Assembly: GCF_020360975.1 (NCBI RefSeq)
Contig: NW_025408686.1
Coordinates: forward strand, 682,001-746,000
Length of the DNA stretch: 64,000 nt
Direction of reading: 5' to 3'
Source of the DNA: Hirsutella rhossiliensis
Taxonomy: Eukaryota; Ascomycota; Sordariomycetes; Hypocreales; Ophiocordycipitaceae
The translations under genes were made by a program, and so were the position numbers. Below the pieces are notes generated by a model. The model had not been told where the DNA came from, made no database searches, and saw only the letters and a program-made list of their open reading frames with translations. Positions 1 to 13,431 of the stretch are shown here, piece after piece. The first letter of the stretch is position 1. Each line of letters starts with the position of its first letter.

Positions 1-2
1 AC

Positions 3-3000
3 GAGTACGACACGGCCCTCGACCCGGAGCACGGCGACTTCGACCTCGCAAAGTGGATTCGCCGCTTCATCGAGCAGCTCCAGGAGCAGGGTCTGACGGA
101 GCGGCGCACCAGCGTCGCCTTCCGCAAGCTCGACGTCTTCGGCTCCGGCTCCGCCCTTCAACTGCAGCAGACGGTCGGCTCTGTCCTCGCGGCCCCGCTG
201 CGCATGGGCGAGTTCTTCAGCTTCGGCAAGAAGGAGCCCAAGCAGATCCTCAGGAACTTTGAGGGCTTCCTCGCGAGCGGCGAGCTGCTCGTCGTCCTCG
301 GCCGGCCCGGGTCTGGCTGCAGCACTCTTCTCAAGACGCTGTGCGGCGAGCTGGAGGGCCTCGAGCTCGGCCAGCAGTCGAGCGTCCACTACAATGGCAT
401 CCCACAGCGACAAATGCAGCGCGAATTCAAGGGCGAGGCTGTCTACAACCAAGAGGTATGTGTGCCCTGTAGTTTCTCCTGCTTGTGGGTTGGCCGCGAC
501 TTGAATCAAAATAAAGGGGGGCAGGCTGTGGGATACAATGTAGGAGAACACGGACTGACAACTCAATCTCTCCCCGTCTAGGTCGACAAGCACTTCCCTC
601 ACCTCACCGTCGGCCAGACGCTCGAATTTGCGGCCTCGGCGCGCACGCCCTCGCACCGCATCCAGGGCATGTCGCGGCAAGAGTTCTGCCGCTACATTGC
701 GCGCGTGGTCATGGCCTCCTTTGGCCTGAGCCATACGTACAACACCAAGGTCGGCAATGACTTTGTGCGAGGCGTCTCGGGCGGCGAGAGGAAGCGCGTC
801 AGCATTGCCGAAATGGTCCTCGCCGGCTCGCCCATATCTGCTTGGGACAACAGGTTCGTCCCCTTGCCCCCCTCCCCTTTATGCAAACAGAAGTTGGCAT
901 CAAATCTATGCAAGGAAACGTGCCAACATGAGTAAACAGCACCCGCGGCCTCGACTCGGCAACGGCCCTCAAGTTTGTCCAGTCCCTGCGCATGGCGTGC
1001 GACTTTGGCTCACAGGCCAACGCCGTCGCCATCTACCAAGCCAGCCAGGCCATCTACGACCTCTTCGACAAGGCCACGGTCCTCTACGAGGGCCGGCAGA
1101 TCTACTTCGGCCCGGCCAGCCAGGCCAAGCGCTTCTTCGAGGAGCAGGGCTGGTACTGCCCCCCGCGCCAGACGACGGGCGACTTCCTCACCTCGGTCAC
1201 CAACGCGCAGGAGCGTAAGGCGCGCGATGGCATGGAGCAACGGGTGCCGCGGACGCCTGACGAGTTCGCCGCCTACTGGCACCGGTCGCCCGAATATCAG
1301 GCGCTGCAGGCCGACATCGACGCCCACGAGCAGGTCTACCTGGTCGAGCAGCAGGCCGAGACGGTGGCCCAGTTCCGGGAGCAAAAGAACTACCGGCAGG
1401 CCAAGCACGTCCGGCCCGGCTCGCCGTACCTCATCAGCATCTGGATGCAGATTGCGCTCAACACCAAGCGCGCCTACCAGCGCATGTGGAACGACATCTC
1501 GGCGACGCTGACGCAGACGGTGTCGCAGCTCGTCATGGCTCTCATCATCGGCTCCATCTTCTTCGGCACCCCTGACGCCTCTGCCGGCTTCTACTCAAAG
1601 GGTTCGGTCCTCTTCATGGCCGTGCTCATGAACGCCCTGACGGCCATCTCGGAAATCAGCAGCCTCTACGACCAGCGGCCCATTGTCGAAAAGCATCACT
1701 CCTATGCCTTTTACCATCCTGCCACCGAGGCCATGGCTGGTATCGCCGCCGACATACCCATCAAGTTTGTCACCTCGACCGTCTTCAACATCGTCCTCTA
1801 CTTCATGGCTGGCCTGCGCAGGGAGCCCGCTCAGTTCTTCCTCTACTTTCTCATTACCTACATGTCTATTTTTGTCATGAGCGCCGTCTTCAGGACCATG
1901 GCCGCCGCCACAAAGACCGTTTCGCAGGCTCTGGCTCTCTCGGGTGTCCTGGTCCTGGCTCTCGTCATCTATACTGGTTTCGCCATTCGAGTTCCTGAGA
2001 TGCATCCATGGTAGGTTCATGTCCGGCCCCCGTCCTTTGATTCGCTGCTTGCGCTGGTTGCATGTGCTGACTCTGGCTTGCCTGGAGGTTCTCGTGGATA
2101 CGATGGATCAACCCCATATTCTACGCCTTTGAGATTCTCATCGCCAACGAGTTCCATGGGCGCGAATTCACCTGCTCCAGCATCGTACCTCCATACTCGC
2201 CGCCCCGGGGCGACTCGTGGATCTGCCAAGTCGCCGGCGCCGTAGCCGGGCGGTCGACCGTGAGCGGCGACGCCTTCATCGCCGCCGACTACAGCTACTC
2301 GTACTCGCACGTCTGGCGCAACTTTGGCATCCTCTGTGCTTTCCTGGTGGCCTTTATGACCCTCTACTTCATCACCACTGAACTGAATTCTGCCACGTCG
2401 AGCACGGCCGAGGCCCTAGTCTTTCAGCGCGGTCACGTCCCCGAGTACCTCCAAAAGGGCAACGAAAAGGTAGTCCAGGAGGAGGGCGGAGCCGTAGGTG
2501 CCGCCGCGGACGAGCGCGAGACCAAGGGATCCGATGTATCCAACGTCGGGGGCTTGGCACCGCAAAATGATATCTTTACCTGGAGCGATATAATTTACCA
2601 CGTTGATATAAAGGGAGAGCAGCGCCAACTCCTCGACCACGTTTCGGGCTGGGTCAAGCCTGGGACACTGACAGCTCTCATGGGTGTTTCTGGCGCTGGC
2701 AAGACGACGCTTCTCGATGTGCTCGCCCAGCGGACCACCATGGGCGTTATTACGGGCGACATGCTGGTCAACGGAAAGCCCTTGGACCCCAGCTTCCAGC
2801 GCAAGACGGGCTACGTTCAACAGCAAGGTACGCTCACGTTCCGTCGGAATCATGAAGAGAACACAATAAACTGACTTGATGCCACGCGTAGATCTGCATC
2901 TCGAAACAGCGACAGTCCGCGAAAGCCTTCGGTTCAGCGCACTGCTCCGACAACCTCAGTCCGTCAGCCAGGAGGAAAAGTACGGCTTCGTGGAAGAAGT

Positions 3001-4670
3001 CATCAAGATGCTCAACATGGAGGACTTTGCCAACGCCGTCGTCGGCGTGCCGGGCGAAGGTCTCAACGTAGAGCAGCGCAAGCTGCTCACCATTGGCGTC
3101 GAGCTGGCGGCCAAGCCGAAGCTGCTGCTCTTCCTCGACGAGCCGACAAGCGGGCTCGACTCGCAGAGCTCGTGGGCCATCTGCGCCTTTCTCCGCAAGC
3201 TGGCCGACTCGGGCCAGGCCATCCTCTGCACCATCCACCAGCCCAGCGCAATCCTCTTCCAGGCTTTTGACCGGCTGCTCTTCCTGGCCCGCGGCGGCAA
3301 GACGGTCTACTTTGGCGACATTGGCGCAAATTCGCGAACCCTGCTCGACTACTTTGAATCGCACGGCGCCCGCCGCTGCGGCGACGACGAGAACCCGGCA
3401 GAGTACATGCTCGAGATGGTCAACGCCGGCACCAACGACCGCGGCCAGGACTGGCACTCAGTCTGGGGCTCGAGTCAGGAGGCCGAGGGTGTCCGGGCCG
3501 AGATGGAGCGGATCCACGCCGAAAAGCAGCAGGCTGCCGACGGCGACGGAGACGCGGACAGCCACGAGCACGCCGAGTTCGCCATGCCCTTCACGACCCA
3601 ACTCTGGGTTGTGTCGTACCGCGTGCTGCAGCAGTACTGGCGGATGCCGAACTATATCTTTGCCAAGTTTATGCTTGGCATTGTCGCTGGTCTTTTCATC
3701 GGCTTTACCTTTTTCAACGCCGACGGCACCCAGGCGGGCACGCAAAGCGTCATTTTTTCCGTCTTTATGCTCACCACCCTCTTCTCTACCCTTGTACAGC
3801 AGGTATGTCTTCCCTTGTTATGTCCTTCTTATTTGCATTCAGGGGAGTGTTTTACTGACCGCAGTTCTCTATCAGATACAACCTCTGTTCATCACGCAAC
3901 GCTCCCTGTACGAGGTCCGCGAGCGTCCGAGCAAGGCCTACTCGTGGAAGGCCTTCATCATCGCCAACATCATGGTCGAAATCCCCTACCAGATCGTTAC
4001 GGGCATCTTCATCTTCGCATGCTTCTACTACCCAGTCGTCGGCGTGCAGAGCTCCGAACGGCAGGGCCTGGTCCTGCTCTTCATCATCCAGCTGCTCATA
4101 TTCAGCTCTTCTTTTGCCCACATGACCATTGTCACCATGCCCGACGCCCACACGGCGGGCAGCGTCGTCACCATTCTGTCAATCATGAGTATCATCTTCA
4201 GCGGCGTTCTGCAGACGCCCGACGCGCTGCCCGGCTTCTGGATCTTCATGTACCGAGTCTCCCCCTTTTCCTACTGGATCAGCGGCATCGTGGCCACGGA
4301 ACTTCACGACCGGCCCATTACTTGCTCCGCCAAGGAGACTTCCATCTTCAATCCGCCCCAAGGCATGTCGTGCGCCCAGTACCTGGCGCCACTCCTTCAG
4401 CAGGCTCCGGGGCGGTTGCAGAACCCGGACGACATGTCGCAGTGCCGCTACTGCCCCGTCACCAATGCTGACCAGTCGCTGGCGGCGTCCAAGATTTTGT
4501 GGTCCGAACGCTGGCGCAACTATGGCATCTTCTGGGCCTTTATCGCTTTTAATGTTTTCACGGCCGTCCTGCTCTACTATTTGTTCCGAGTCAAGAGGTG
4601 GAATTCCAAGTCGTCTGGTCTTTCAAAACTCTTGTCTCGCTTCAAGAAGACCAAGAAAGGCGAGTCGTGA
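3..4670 (+). CDS. PDR-type (ABCG) full-length ABC transporter, 5' partial
   Basis: Plasma-membrane ATP-driven efflux pump of the pleiotropic drug resistance family; substrates cannot be read from sequence. Predicted exons are <3-455, 582-853, 940-2010, 2088-2827, 2892-3802 and 3876-4670, all with GT-AG introns and a continuous frame, giving 1413 visible residues; about 80-100 N-terminal residues lie outside the window (family about 1500). The order is NBD1-TMD1-NBD2-TMD2. NBD1 has the PDR-typical degenerate Walker [10 protein letters not shown] (visible residues 100-108, Lys replaced by Cys), signature [10 protein letters not shown], and Walker B split by the intron at 854-939 ([11 protein letters not shown]). 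NBD2 has canonical GVSGAGKTT (about 797), the degenerate signature LNVEQRK (about 902) and [12 protein letters not shown] (about 925). Hydrophobic segments follow each NBD. GC content is normal and there is no RIP damage. The family call is very secure. Confidence 0.97.
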
Positions 4671-5169
4671 GCGATTTTGGGTATATTTTGGATAGAGAAA
4701 AGTCGTCATTCACGCGGAGAGCACGAAACCGTTGATGTTGCTATTATATGATAATGTCGTTAAACTAATGGTTTGTGTTGCATGAGCTGCTATAGTGTGA
4801 AGTAATAGAAAAAGACTTAAGAAGTATACTTCATTAAAGAATTGTCTATGTTTCTTCTTCTAGCCTTTTATATGCACTCACTTGCTGCGTGATGCTTGAG
4901 GACATTTGTGCCGTACCGTGCCAACCAAGGGTGAGACGAACTGATGACATCAAAGTTGGGTCGAGGCCACGTATAATACAAAATTTTATCTTCGGAACGT
5001 GACATGGAGGGCAACAAAAGAAAGCGAACCGGTGGGCCGTTGATACTATCCAGCTCCGCTCCATAAAGCACCAACAACATGAATTGTACGTGTGCTGCAA
5101 TCATGCGTGAGTAGGGAAATTGTTTCCCAACACTCTTGCCACCCGTTTCCGGTTCTTTGATCCGCCTTT
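4671..5169. other. Intergenic, shared 3' flank of convergent genes
   Basis: This lies between the stop of the ABC transporter (+) and the stop of the amidase (-), so it should hold both 3' UTRs and terminators. An AT-rich stretch around 4735-4855 could contain polyadenylation signals. Short ORFs here look random and no RNA gene was recognised. Confidence 0.6.
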
Positions 5170-7164
5170 TTATAGAGGAACAGGGAGATTCCTCTCCAAC
5201 GCCCCGCGCCAGGTAGGCAGCGTCCTCTTCCACTCGGTGCTCGACATGAGATCCTCGATGGCACTGCCCCATTTAACCAGCTCGTCATCTTTCCACGCAG
5301 TCTGCATGATGCCCAGTCCGATCCCCATGCCCGAGTCCTGGTGGACGCCGGCAGGCAGAGTGATCATGGGGTAGCCAGCCTGCGCGGCGATCTGGTAGCT
5401 CTGGCCCGGTTCCAGAGGCACCAGGAGACCATTGAGCTGCGTGCCGTTGTAATCGAGGGCCATGTCGATGCCTTCGCGCGCCATATTTTGGCGATAGTTG
5501 AGCGCCTCGTGGTATTTGGTGTCCTTCAGGCCCTTGGTGGCGAGGGATGCCTCCAGGCCGTCCTGGCCGGAGTAAAAGGCCGGATGAGATTGGGGGAAGC
5601 CGCCTTCGGTGCCGGAATAGCGCTTGTTGTAGTTCACAATGTCCTCGAGGGAGCACATTGGGGAGAACCTAAGCTTTTTGAGATAGTCGCTCAGGTTATT
5701 GTAAAAGTCGACCTTGATATAGGTGTACTCGGACCCTTCCGTCCCGTTTTTCTCTGGGTCGTGGCCAAAATCCCAGTCCCAGCCGGTAGGGCTCACAATC
5801 CGTTCATGGTTCTTAATCTCGGTCATATAATGAATGTTCGCGCCTTTCGCCCTGAGGAGGTCGACTACGCCCTTGAGGACGCGCCGCGTCTCTGTGTCCG
5901 TGTAAGTCCAGAAACTGTCCCATGGGATGCCAAAATTGGCCCCGACCAAGATTTCCTTCGTGCTCAACAGCTCTTCGAACCCTCCTCCGGGCAGTTTGAG
6001 CTTCTTCTGGTGCTCGGACATGGGGTCCAGTTCGTCGGGGCCGCGGATGGCGTCAAGGGGCAGGACGGCGTCGCGCACGGTACGGCCAAAGGTGCCAACC
6101 GAATCCTGATTTTCCGACTCGGGAATGACGCCGGCCCTCGAGGTCAGGCCGACGGTTGGCTTGAAGCCGACAATTTGGTTGCGCATGGCCGGGTTGATGA
6201 CTGCATCTTTCCATGTCAGAAACTGGATATCCGACACACGTGCAACGCAAACAAGGCCACTCGCAGCTCATGGAGGCAGAGACCTCCCAAATCTCACCAC
6301 TTACCGCTGCCGTCCGTCTCGGTGCCGATGGAAAAAGCAATGGCGTTGGCTGCCACGCCGACGGCGCTGCCGGAACTGCTGCCGCCCGGATTGACTGTCA
6401 GGTTGTAGGCGCTCCGGCACTGGCCGCCGCGAGGCGAGTAGCCCTCGGAGTAGTTGGAGCTTCGCATGTCGGCCCATTCGCTCATGGTAGCTTTGCCAAA
6501 TAGGACCGCGCCGGATTTGCGGAGCCTTTCCACGACCGTGGCGTCGCGATGCGGACGGCTGCCCAGCAGCGCCCAGCTGCCGGCCGTCGTCTCCATCAAG
6601 TCGTTGGTGGCGATGTTGTCCTTGACTGTAAACGGAATACCATGCAGCGGGCCACGGGGCCCCGTACACCTTCGCTCCCTGTCAAGGTCCATGGCAATGT
6701 CCATCACGTCTGGGTTTTCCTGCATGACGGAGCTTTGAGTTTGCGGAGGAACCGGGCCCGGCCGGTGTCAGCTCTTCCAGCCCGAGACGGCATGTGTGTG
6801 TACTTAAATGCATTGCAGCTCCAGCGGCGAGCCGCGGGATGTAGGGGTCAGACATTAGATGGGACGGAGTCAGGACTCACTTGAGATACGGCTTCGTCTG
6901 AAAAGTCCGCTTGAGATAGCAGCTGACGAGCTTGGCCGAAGTCAGCCACCCGTCCTCCATGGCCTTCTGCATCTGCGCGATGGTAGCCTCCTCCAGCGTG
7001 AAGTCCGCGCACTTGGACATGACCAGGTGCTCCGGCAGTTTGGCATTGTTTTCCGACACAGACAATGGCACGCCGTTGCAGTAGCCATCCTTGGGCGTAT
7101 CTCCCGTCAGGCCTACCGCTGCTGATGCGAGCAGGCCCAACAACTGAAAAGGGCGCAGGGGCAT
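5170..7164 (-). CDS. Secreted amidase-signature family hydrolase
   Basis: Hydrolyses amide bonds (amidase signature superfamily); the precise substrate is unknown. Predicted exons on the minus strand are 7164-6881, 6732-6305 and 6200-5170, with donors GTGAGT and GTAAGT. The joined frame is 580 aa, normal for fungal amidases. The N terminus MPLRPFQLLGLLASAAVGLTG looks like a cleavable signal peptide. The Ser-cisSer-Lys triad is present: Lys132 in FTVKDNI, cis-Ser213 in NPGGSSSGS, and nucleophile Ser237 in GTETDGSV. The last motif is completed only across intron 2, which supports the junction (DGS-VINPA), and VGFKPTVGLTSR follows. It is convergent with the ABC transporter. Its start is only 277 bp from the truncated copia element at 7441, so its promoter is short or element-derived. 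Confidence 0.93.
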
Positions 7165-7440
7165 CGCCGGTCGTCTTCGGCGTCGCCCTTTTCTTCTTTA
7201 CTCTTTTCCTTTGAGCTGGATTACGCTACCCCTGCTCGTGCGGGCGGTGTTGAACGGTAGCTGACGACTGCGAAGCCTCGTCTCCCACGTGGTAATGATG
7301 GCAGACCACTATACGAAAATGGTAAGAAAATGTTACGCGTGGACGACGTGAGAAGAGAGGGGTCGATGCGAGAAACTTAGCCGCGGTCATCTGCTCTGCC
7401 TGAAGTGCGAAGTCAGAGACCCAGTGGGCGTCTCCCTGCA
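7165..7440 (-). promoter_or_regulatory. Amidase 5' flank up to the transposon junction
   Basis: These 276 bp of ordinary base composition lie between the amidase ATG and the abrupt start of RIPped retroelement sequence at 7441. The region should hold the amidase promoter. I see no convincing TATA box, and the minus-strand ORF at 7226-7441 looks random. Confidence 0.5.
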
Positions 7441-10400
7441 CTCTTACGATTCCGGTCCTTTAAGAAGGCATAAAGGGAATATCTTATTGCCGGGGAATTA
7501 ACCGTATAAATAAAGGGATATAGAAGGGTGAATTTTACGATAAAATTACCTAATAGGTCTATATAAATTCTTCGATAAAAAATGGTAGCTTTTTGCCCTT
7601 AATTTTTAATAAGCCTAATTTCCTTCCGCTTTCTTTAAAAGGAAGGAATCTTCTAGGATATAACGTCTAAGCCTATAAGGCTAGTCTAGAAGAATTAGAC
7701 TATTAGGCTTATCGAGGAAAAATTCGGTTAATTTATTCTCGAATTCTAACCTATTTATAGGAAGGAACTACTTAAGAAGTTAGCTTTCCCTACTAGGAGG
7801 AATAGGTCTACTATAAAGGACCCTCTTCCGGCAGCCTAAGGAGACGGTCTTCTTTAGCACGCACGACTTAGTTACCTAGGCCCCTTAGCTTTATATAAGC
7901 TAGGCCTATAATAGGGCGTACGAATAAGGGGCCTAAAGACCGTCGAATATAAATACTACGGCTAAGGAAAGACTAAGAGATAAATTTCTAAACAGACCCC
8001 TATATAGCTAGAATAGCTATATAAGGAAATTTAGGTTAACTAGACCGACGTCTCTAGGGACTAGGAAAGCTTTATTAGGGTAATGTTTTTTATAGACGCT
8101 TTTTTAGGGATGGTTTTCCCCTATTTCTTATAGACCTACCTAAGTAAGTATAACTAGCCTACCCTCTAAGACTTCGTTAACTAAATAAAATCCTACTTCG
8201 GCTATAAGGTAAAGAAGATATAGTTTAACGGAGAGCTATTTATAAAAGATATCTTAAAATAGCTTCGAAAAAGGGGCATTTTACCCCTCCCGTTAGCACC
8301 GAATACCTAGGCCTAGAATAGAGGGGTAGAAAGATTAAGGGGTGCTATAATAAAAAGGGCCCGTACGATAAGACTTACTATAAGGCTTCTATATAACCTT
8401 TAAAGGGAAGTTATTAAAACCGCCTATTACCTTCCGAACTAGACCCTAAGGGACCCTAGGGGCCTAAGGGAATATAGGGACCTAGAGACCCTTTTTAAGA
8501 CCTAAGGAATAGACTAGAAATCTCCCCTTAAGCTCTTTATAAAAAAGAGGGCCTTACTAGCCTACCTTTATACCTATAGCTATAAGGCATACGCTATAAT
8601 AACTAATATATAGCTAAAAAGGAAGAAGAAAAAAAAGCTTAATCTTAGAGCCTTTATTAGTTACCTTATCGGCTATAATTTTATAAATATCTTCTAGATC
8701 TAGATTCCTTTTTTATAAAAGGTTATTTTAACTAAGGATATAATTTTCGATAAATCTAGCTTCTTCGACGAAAAGCGGGATTAATAGCCCCTCTTACTCT
8801 CTTAATATTAGCTAATTTAAAAGATCTAAATTCCCCCTTCCTAATAGTTAAAAGAAGAGGCCCTAAATAAGGAAACGGAAGAAGAAACTATCTTTAAAGT
8901 AGTTAAGGATAACGCCGACTTTAAAGAAGAAGAGGAAGCTACTAGATTAGATAATCTAAACGAAGAAGGAGACTATAGGAAAGCGGTAGAGCTAAAAGAC
9001 GCTTACCTTCCTACGCCTCCTCTTATAAAATAAGAAGAAGATCTAAAAGTAGCTTTTTTTATTAGTCTTCCCGTCTCGACCCCTAAGGGGGTAGGAAAGG
9101 CACCTCTCTTAAAGGATTACCTAGCTGCCTTATTATCCCTACTTTAAAAGGCAAAGGAAGGTATAGGGCCCGATACGGTTACTAAAGAAGACTAACCTCT
9201 CTCTTATTTTAATCGTTTTTCCGACTTCTATCTAACGCTTATAAAAGATAGTTCCTATAGAGTATTTATAGTAGGCCGGCTTTTTAAGCTACTATTAGTA
9301 AGGAAGGTATATAAAAGAGACCTCCTAGACCTACTAGTAAACTAAAAGCAGCTAGAAAAACACCCCTTTAAAGACTAGTTTTTCTAGGCCTAGAAAGACT
9401 ACTTAGCTTTATATAAAGAGATATAGTCTTTTAAAGAGGTCCTTAAGGAAAAGGCAAGAGGAAAATAGGTCCTTAGCTATAAGTAGGTCTTTATTTATAA
9501 GACTAATAAATATAGCTTCCTTTAAAAGTATAAGGCCTAGCTAGTTATCTATAGGAACTAGTAGGAAAAAGGGGATCTACTTACTAAGGCAACTACCTTA
9601 ATAGGGATATCTTTTTAGACCCTTATAGCTATAGTAGTAGAATTCGACCTCGAACTTAATTAGATAGATATAGTTAACGCCTTTATTAACTACCTACTTA
9701 AGGAAGAAGAGGTTATCTATATACGCCTTCTACTAGGCTTTTAATAGCTAGGAAAGGTTCTATAGCTTAAGAAAGCTTTATATAGACTATAAAGATTACC
9801 CTTTCTTTAGTAATAGTATTTAATAGGTTCCCTTAAAGCCTTAGGCTTTAAGAAAGTCCCTTAGGAACTATATATAATATAAAAGGGTAAAATTATAGTC
9901 TTTTTCTATATCGATAATATTATCTAAGCCTACTTAAAAAAAGAAGAAGTAACTACTAAGGAGGCTATAAAAGGCCTATAATAAAGGTATAAGATAACTA
10001 AGCTAAGGGAGCTAAAGTAGTTCCTAGGGATATAAATCCTTTAAAATAGGTCCTAATAGACTATCTAGCTTACCTAGGACGCTTATATCGATAAGGTCGC
10101 TTATAAATTCCTCCCTAGGTCCCTTAATAAGAAGCTTCCCTCTACGCCTATATTAAATAAAGAGCTTTTACTTAATCCGTCCTTTTAAGTAAGGGAGTAA
10201 GAGAAATACTAATACTAATAAAAGGTAGGCTCCTTACTTTTTTTAGCTATTTTTACTAGACCGGATATCTCTTTTATAGTCTCCTAGCTAGCTAGGCATA
10301 ACTAGAATCCTAGCCCTAAGCACTAAGAAGTAGTAAACCGAGCTATCCTTTATCTCTATTTAACGAGATTATATAGTCTATGCCTAGGAGGGTAGGGAAG

Positions 10401-11720
10401 GAAACTAGCTACCGAAATCTTCTTTTATTTAAGCGATTTATCCTTTATAGATAATTTATTAGATAGAAAGAGCTTATAAGGGTATATTATATCCTTTTTT
10501 TAAGGAACTATTACTTATAGAGCTTTAAAGTAAGCTAATATTATAACTTTAAGTATAGAAGTAAAGCTACTAGCTCTTTTAAAAGCTTTAAAAGCAGCTA
10601 TTTTCCTTAGCTAGCTACTAATATCTCTATAACTATAAATTCTAACCCCGTTAGCTATAGAATGCAATAATATATAGACTATACGAATTCTTACGAAGGA
10701 AAATAATAAGCTATTAACCTAGCTATAGTATATTAATATCTATTAATATTAGTTTCGTTAAGAGGTCTAAAGGGGACTTATTTCCGTTTATTAGGTTCTA
10801 ATAGTATTAATAAAAGTAGACGGTCTTATAAAGCCCTTACTAAAGTAAAAGCTAGCTATCTTTTTATAGTAAATTAGGCTAGAAGACGTTTATAAGAAGC
10901 TATCCTTAGAGGCCCGCCTTAAGAGTCTATAAGAGGAGCTAATAGCCCGTATATAAAGGTAACGTCTATAGCTAAAGAAGAAGGAAGAGGTTTTCCCTTT
11001 AAAGGGCCTACTATTTTAATTAGGTTTCTCCTTTTAAAGAAGGCCCCCTTTCTTATAGGACTTTCCCCTCTTTAGGCCCCTATTCCTTAAGTAGGTCTAA
11101 AAGAGCCTAGGGACCTAAAAGGGCCCTTGCTTTCCTTAAGTAAAGGGATAGGTATAGAGCTAAGAACCTCCTCTATATACTTATTAGCCTAAAGCCGTAT
11201 TAGCTATGCCCTTACTATAAGGGCAGGCTATAGCTAAGGGGGTGTATCGCGAAGCGTGGCTTTATTTCGTAGTTCTTAGAGATATCCCGTAGTACGAGGG
11301 ACCTAGGAAGCTAAAAAACAGGTTTTAAAGAAGGAGCTAAAAGAAGGTATAGAGAAGAGGGTAGGGCTAAGAGGGGAAGCAGAAGTAGCGATAGCTTCCT
11401 ATAGAGGTAGCGAGAGATAAAACGGATATGCTAGTAATAGCTAGAAAGGAGGGGGAAAACCGGTAAAAAGCTCGGTAGTTAAAAGGATATTAGTAGCTTC
11501 TTTAAGTAAGATCTTCTTTATTAATTAAGATACTAAATAGGTATAAAGAGGGGCGTTAGATAGAGGAAAGAAGGATAATTAAGGCAATATAATAATTACT
11601 CCCCTACTATAATTACTGCCCCTATAAGAATTAAATATCTCTGCCCTACCTATCCGACCCCTTATTTCTAATTTTACCTTCGTGCATTTATATATACTTC
11701 TCGTATCTCTCTTTGTAAGT
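7441..11720 (+). mobile_element. copia-A: 5'-truncated, RIP-inactivated Ty1/copia retrotransposon
   Basis: Aligned by eye with copia-C, this copy begins at the equivalent of 60593 there, so the 5' LTR and gag are missing while pol and the 3' LTR (11245-11720) remain. Pol is recognisable despite the stops: copia-type reverse transcriptase around 9600-10300, with a decayed F-Y-x-D-N-I-I equivalent of YVDD at about 9910, then RNase H up to about 10750. Almost every CpA and TpG has become TpA, turning Gln and Trp codons into TAG/TAA. The purine run just before 11245 is the polypurine tract. It is not functional. Confidence 0.85.
11245..11720 (+). repeat. 3' LTR of copia-A
   Basis: Starts TATCGCGAAG (RIP form of TGTCGCGAAG in copia-C) right after a G-rich polypurine tract, and ends where the TATCTCTCTT block found at every LTR end of this family stops. 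It is about 476 bp; the intact family LTR is 485-486 bp. Confidence 0.8.
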
Positions 11721-13431
11721 AAAGGATCCTCCTTTTATCTTTTAAAATTCCTAGCTTTTAATCGCTATAATATAGCTAAAATTAAAGTTATTTAAAGCTA
11801 GACCTTATATTAAATTAAATCTCTTACCCTTAAAGCTATTTACCTTTAAGTTTATATATTTATTATATTTTATACCCTTAAGCTTATTACTAAGAAGTAT
11901 TATATAATATAGATAAACCTATTTAAAAAAAAAGCTAGCTTAACCTACTAGCTGCTGCCTTTATAGCTTCCTTATAACTATATATATCCTATACTAGTAT
12001 TATCTCTACTAGCGGCTTTAAGAGGGTATATCGGTTAAGCTTATAGACTTTAATATCTTTAAGTATAAGCGCGGTAATCTAGGCGCCGGTAAGGCTCCTT
12101 ATTAGCCTCGTATAATTCGTAGTAAAAGCAGGCCTAAGGGCGCCCTAAACCTCTAGAAAATACGTAGTTTAATAGGCAAGATCGTACCCTTATAGGCACC
12201 ACCCTAACGGAGGAGGATAACTATAGCACCCCCCTAAATATACTTAAAGACCCTAAAGGGGCGCGGATTATTTAATCGGACGTCCTTTTCGATATAAATT
12301 AATATAAATATCTATTTTCCCCTATAAGGCGTAGGTTGCCTATTATATAGCTCTAGTAAGACGAAGAAGTATAAAGTAAGAAAGCATTAAGTTTTATATC
12401 TATAGTAAGAGACTCGTAGATCCCCTTACGACGCCGATAATTAGATGAGCCCATAGTCTATAAAGACATTAACTACCCTTAGCCGTCTGCTGCGCGTGCT
12501 TTGGGTGTATGCCCTCGTCCCCGTTAAAGCAGCATAAGGCGAGACCCATCGGCATACGAGATCGTGGAAAGTATCGAACGCAGTGAGGCTATAAGGGTGA
12601 CGAGGGCGGCGGCAGCATCAGCGCCGCCCCCGTTAACACCACCCGCAGCCCTCAACGCTAAGAAGACTACGGCGTTAGTAATAAGGCAAGTATTACGATA
12701 CCTTTAACAATAAGGTGATATATACGAGCTGGGTATAAGCATGCCACGAGCGTATTAATAAGCTATTCGCCGCCCGCTAGTCTCTAACGATAAACTTACC
12801 GGAGCCCTCGAGCCTAACGAGCTCGACGAGCCTATAAGGGCATAGCATATATAAGAGGAAATCATCGTCGCGATGCCCTCGTAAGAGCCCTCGCAAGAGG
12901 AAGACACATAGTAGGATAAGGTAGAAGAGGCTATCTAAGACGAGGAAGAAGCAAAGCGAGATTTAGATGCCGACGAACTAGCCGGGCGCGCAGGCAGGGC
13001 TTAATTTAACGAAATAACGCATTATTAAGCCTCCAGCTCGAATACATAGAAATTAAATAAGCAGCCTTTGCCTGCCTTGGTGCCCGTATGGACGCATAGC
13101 TTCACTTTGCGATATTTGCAATGCGTGCGTTAAAGAGTCTTCTATATAGGCGCGGGGAATATGCGTACCTAATTATACGGTATCGGCTCTACGCCTTAAC
13201 CAGCTATACTGGCCGCCTTTTTAGTTAACCCGATAAGCAAAGGGGACTTTTAACTAGTACGTATGTTTACTTATCGATAAACTTAGTTGCTGGCTATAAG
13301 GCCCCTATATTTTAACGATGGCTATGGTATATACCTAAATATATACCTGTGAGGAACACTAGGTTGTGCAGGTAAAAGTAAAGTGACACTCTAATAAATG
13401 ACCTAGAAGTGGACCCTATATGCTTTGACGG
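11721..13431 (+). pseudogene. RIP-decayed unidentified ORF region
   Basis: No intact gene is present. From about 12490 to 13330 one plus-strand frame reads as protein-like sequence with Ala/Pro-rich and Glu-rich stretches (for example DEEEAKRDLDADELAGR near 12940-12990), broken almost only by TAG/TAA as expected from RIP of CAG, CAA and TGG. The part before about 12000 is AT-rich without structure I can name. I cannot assign the protein to a family; it may be a cargo or accessory ORF of another repeat. Confidence 0.4.
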
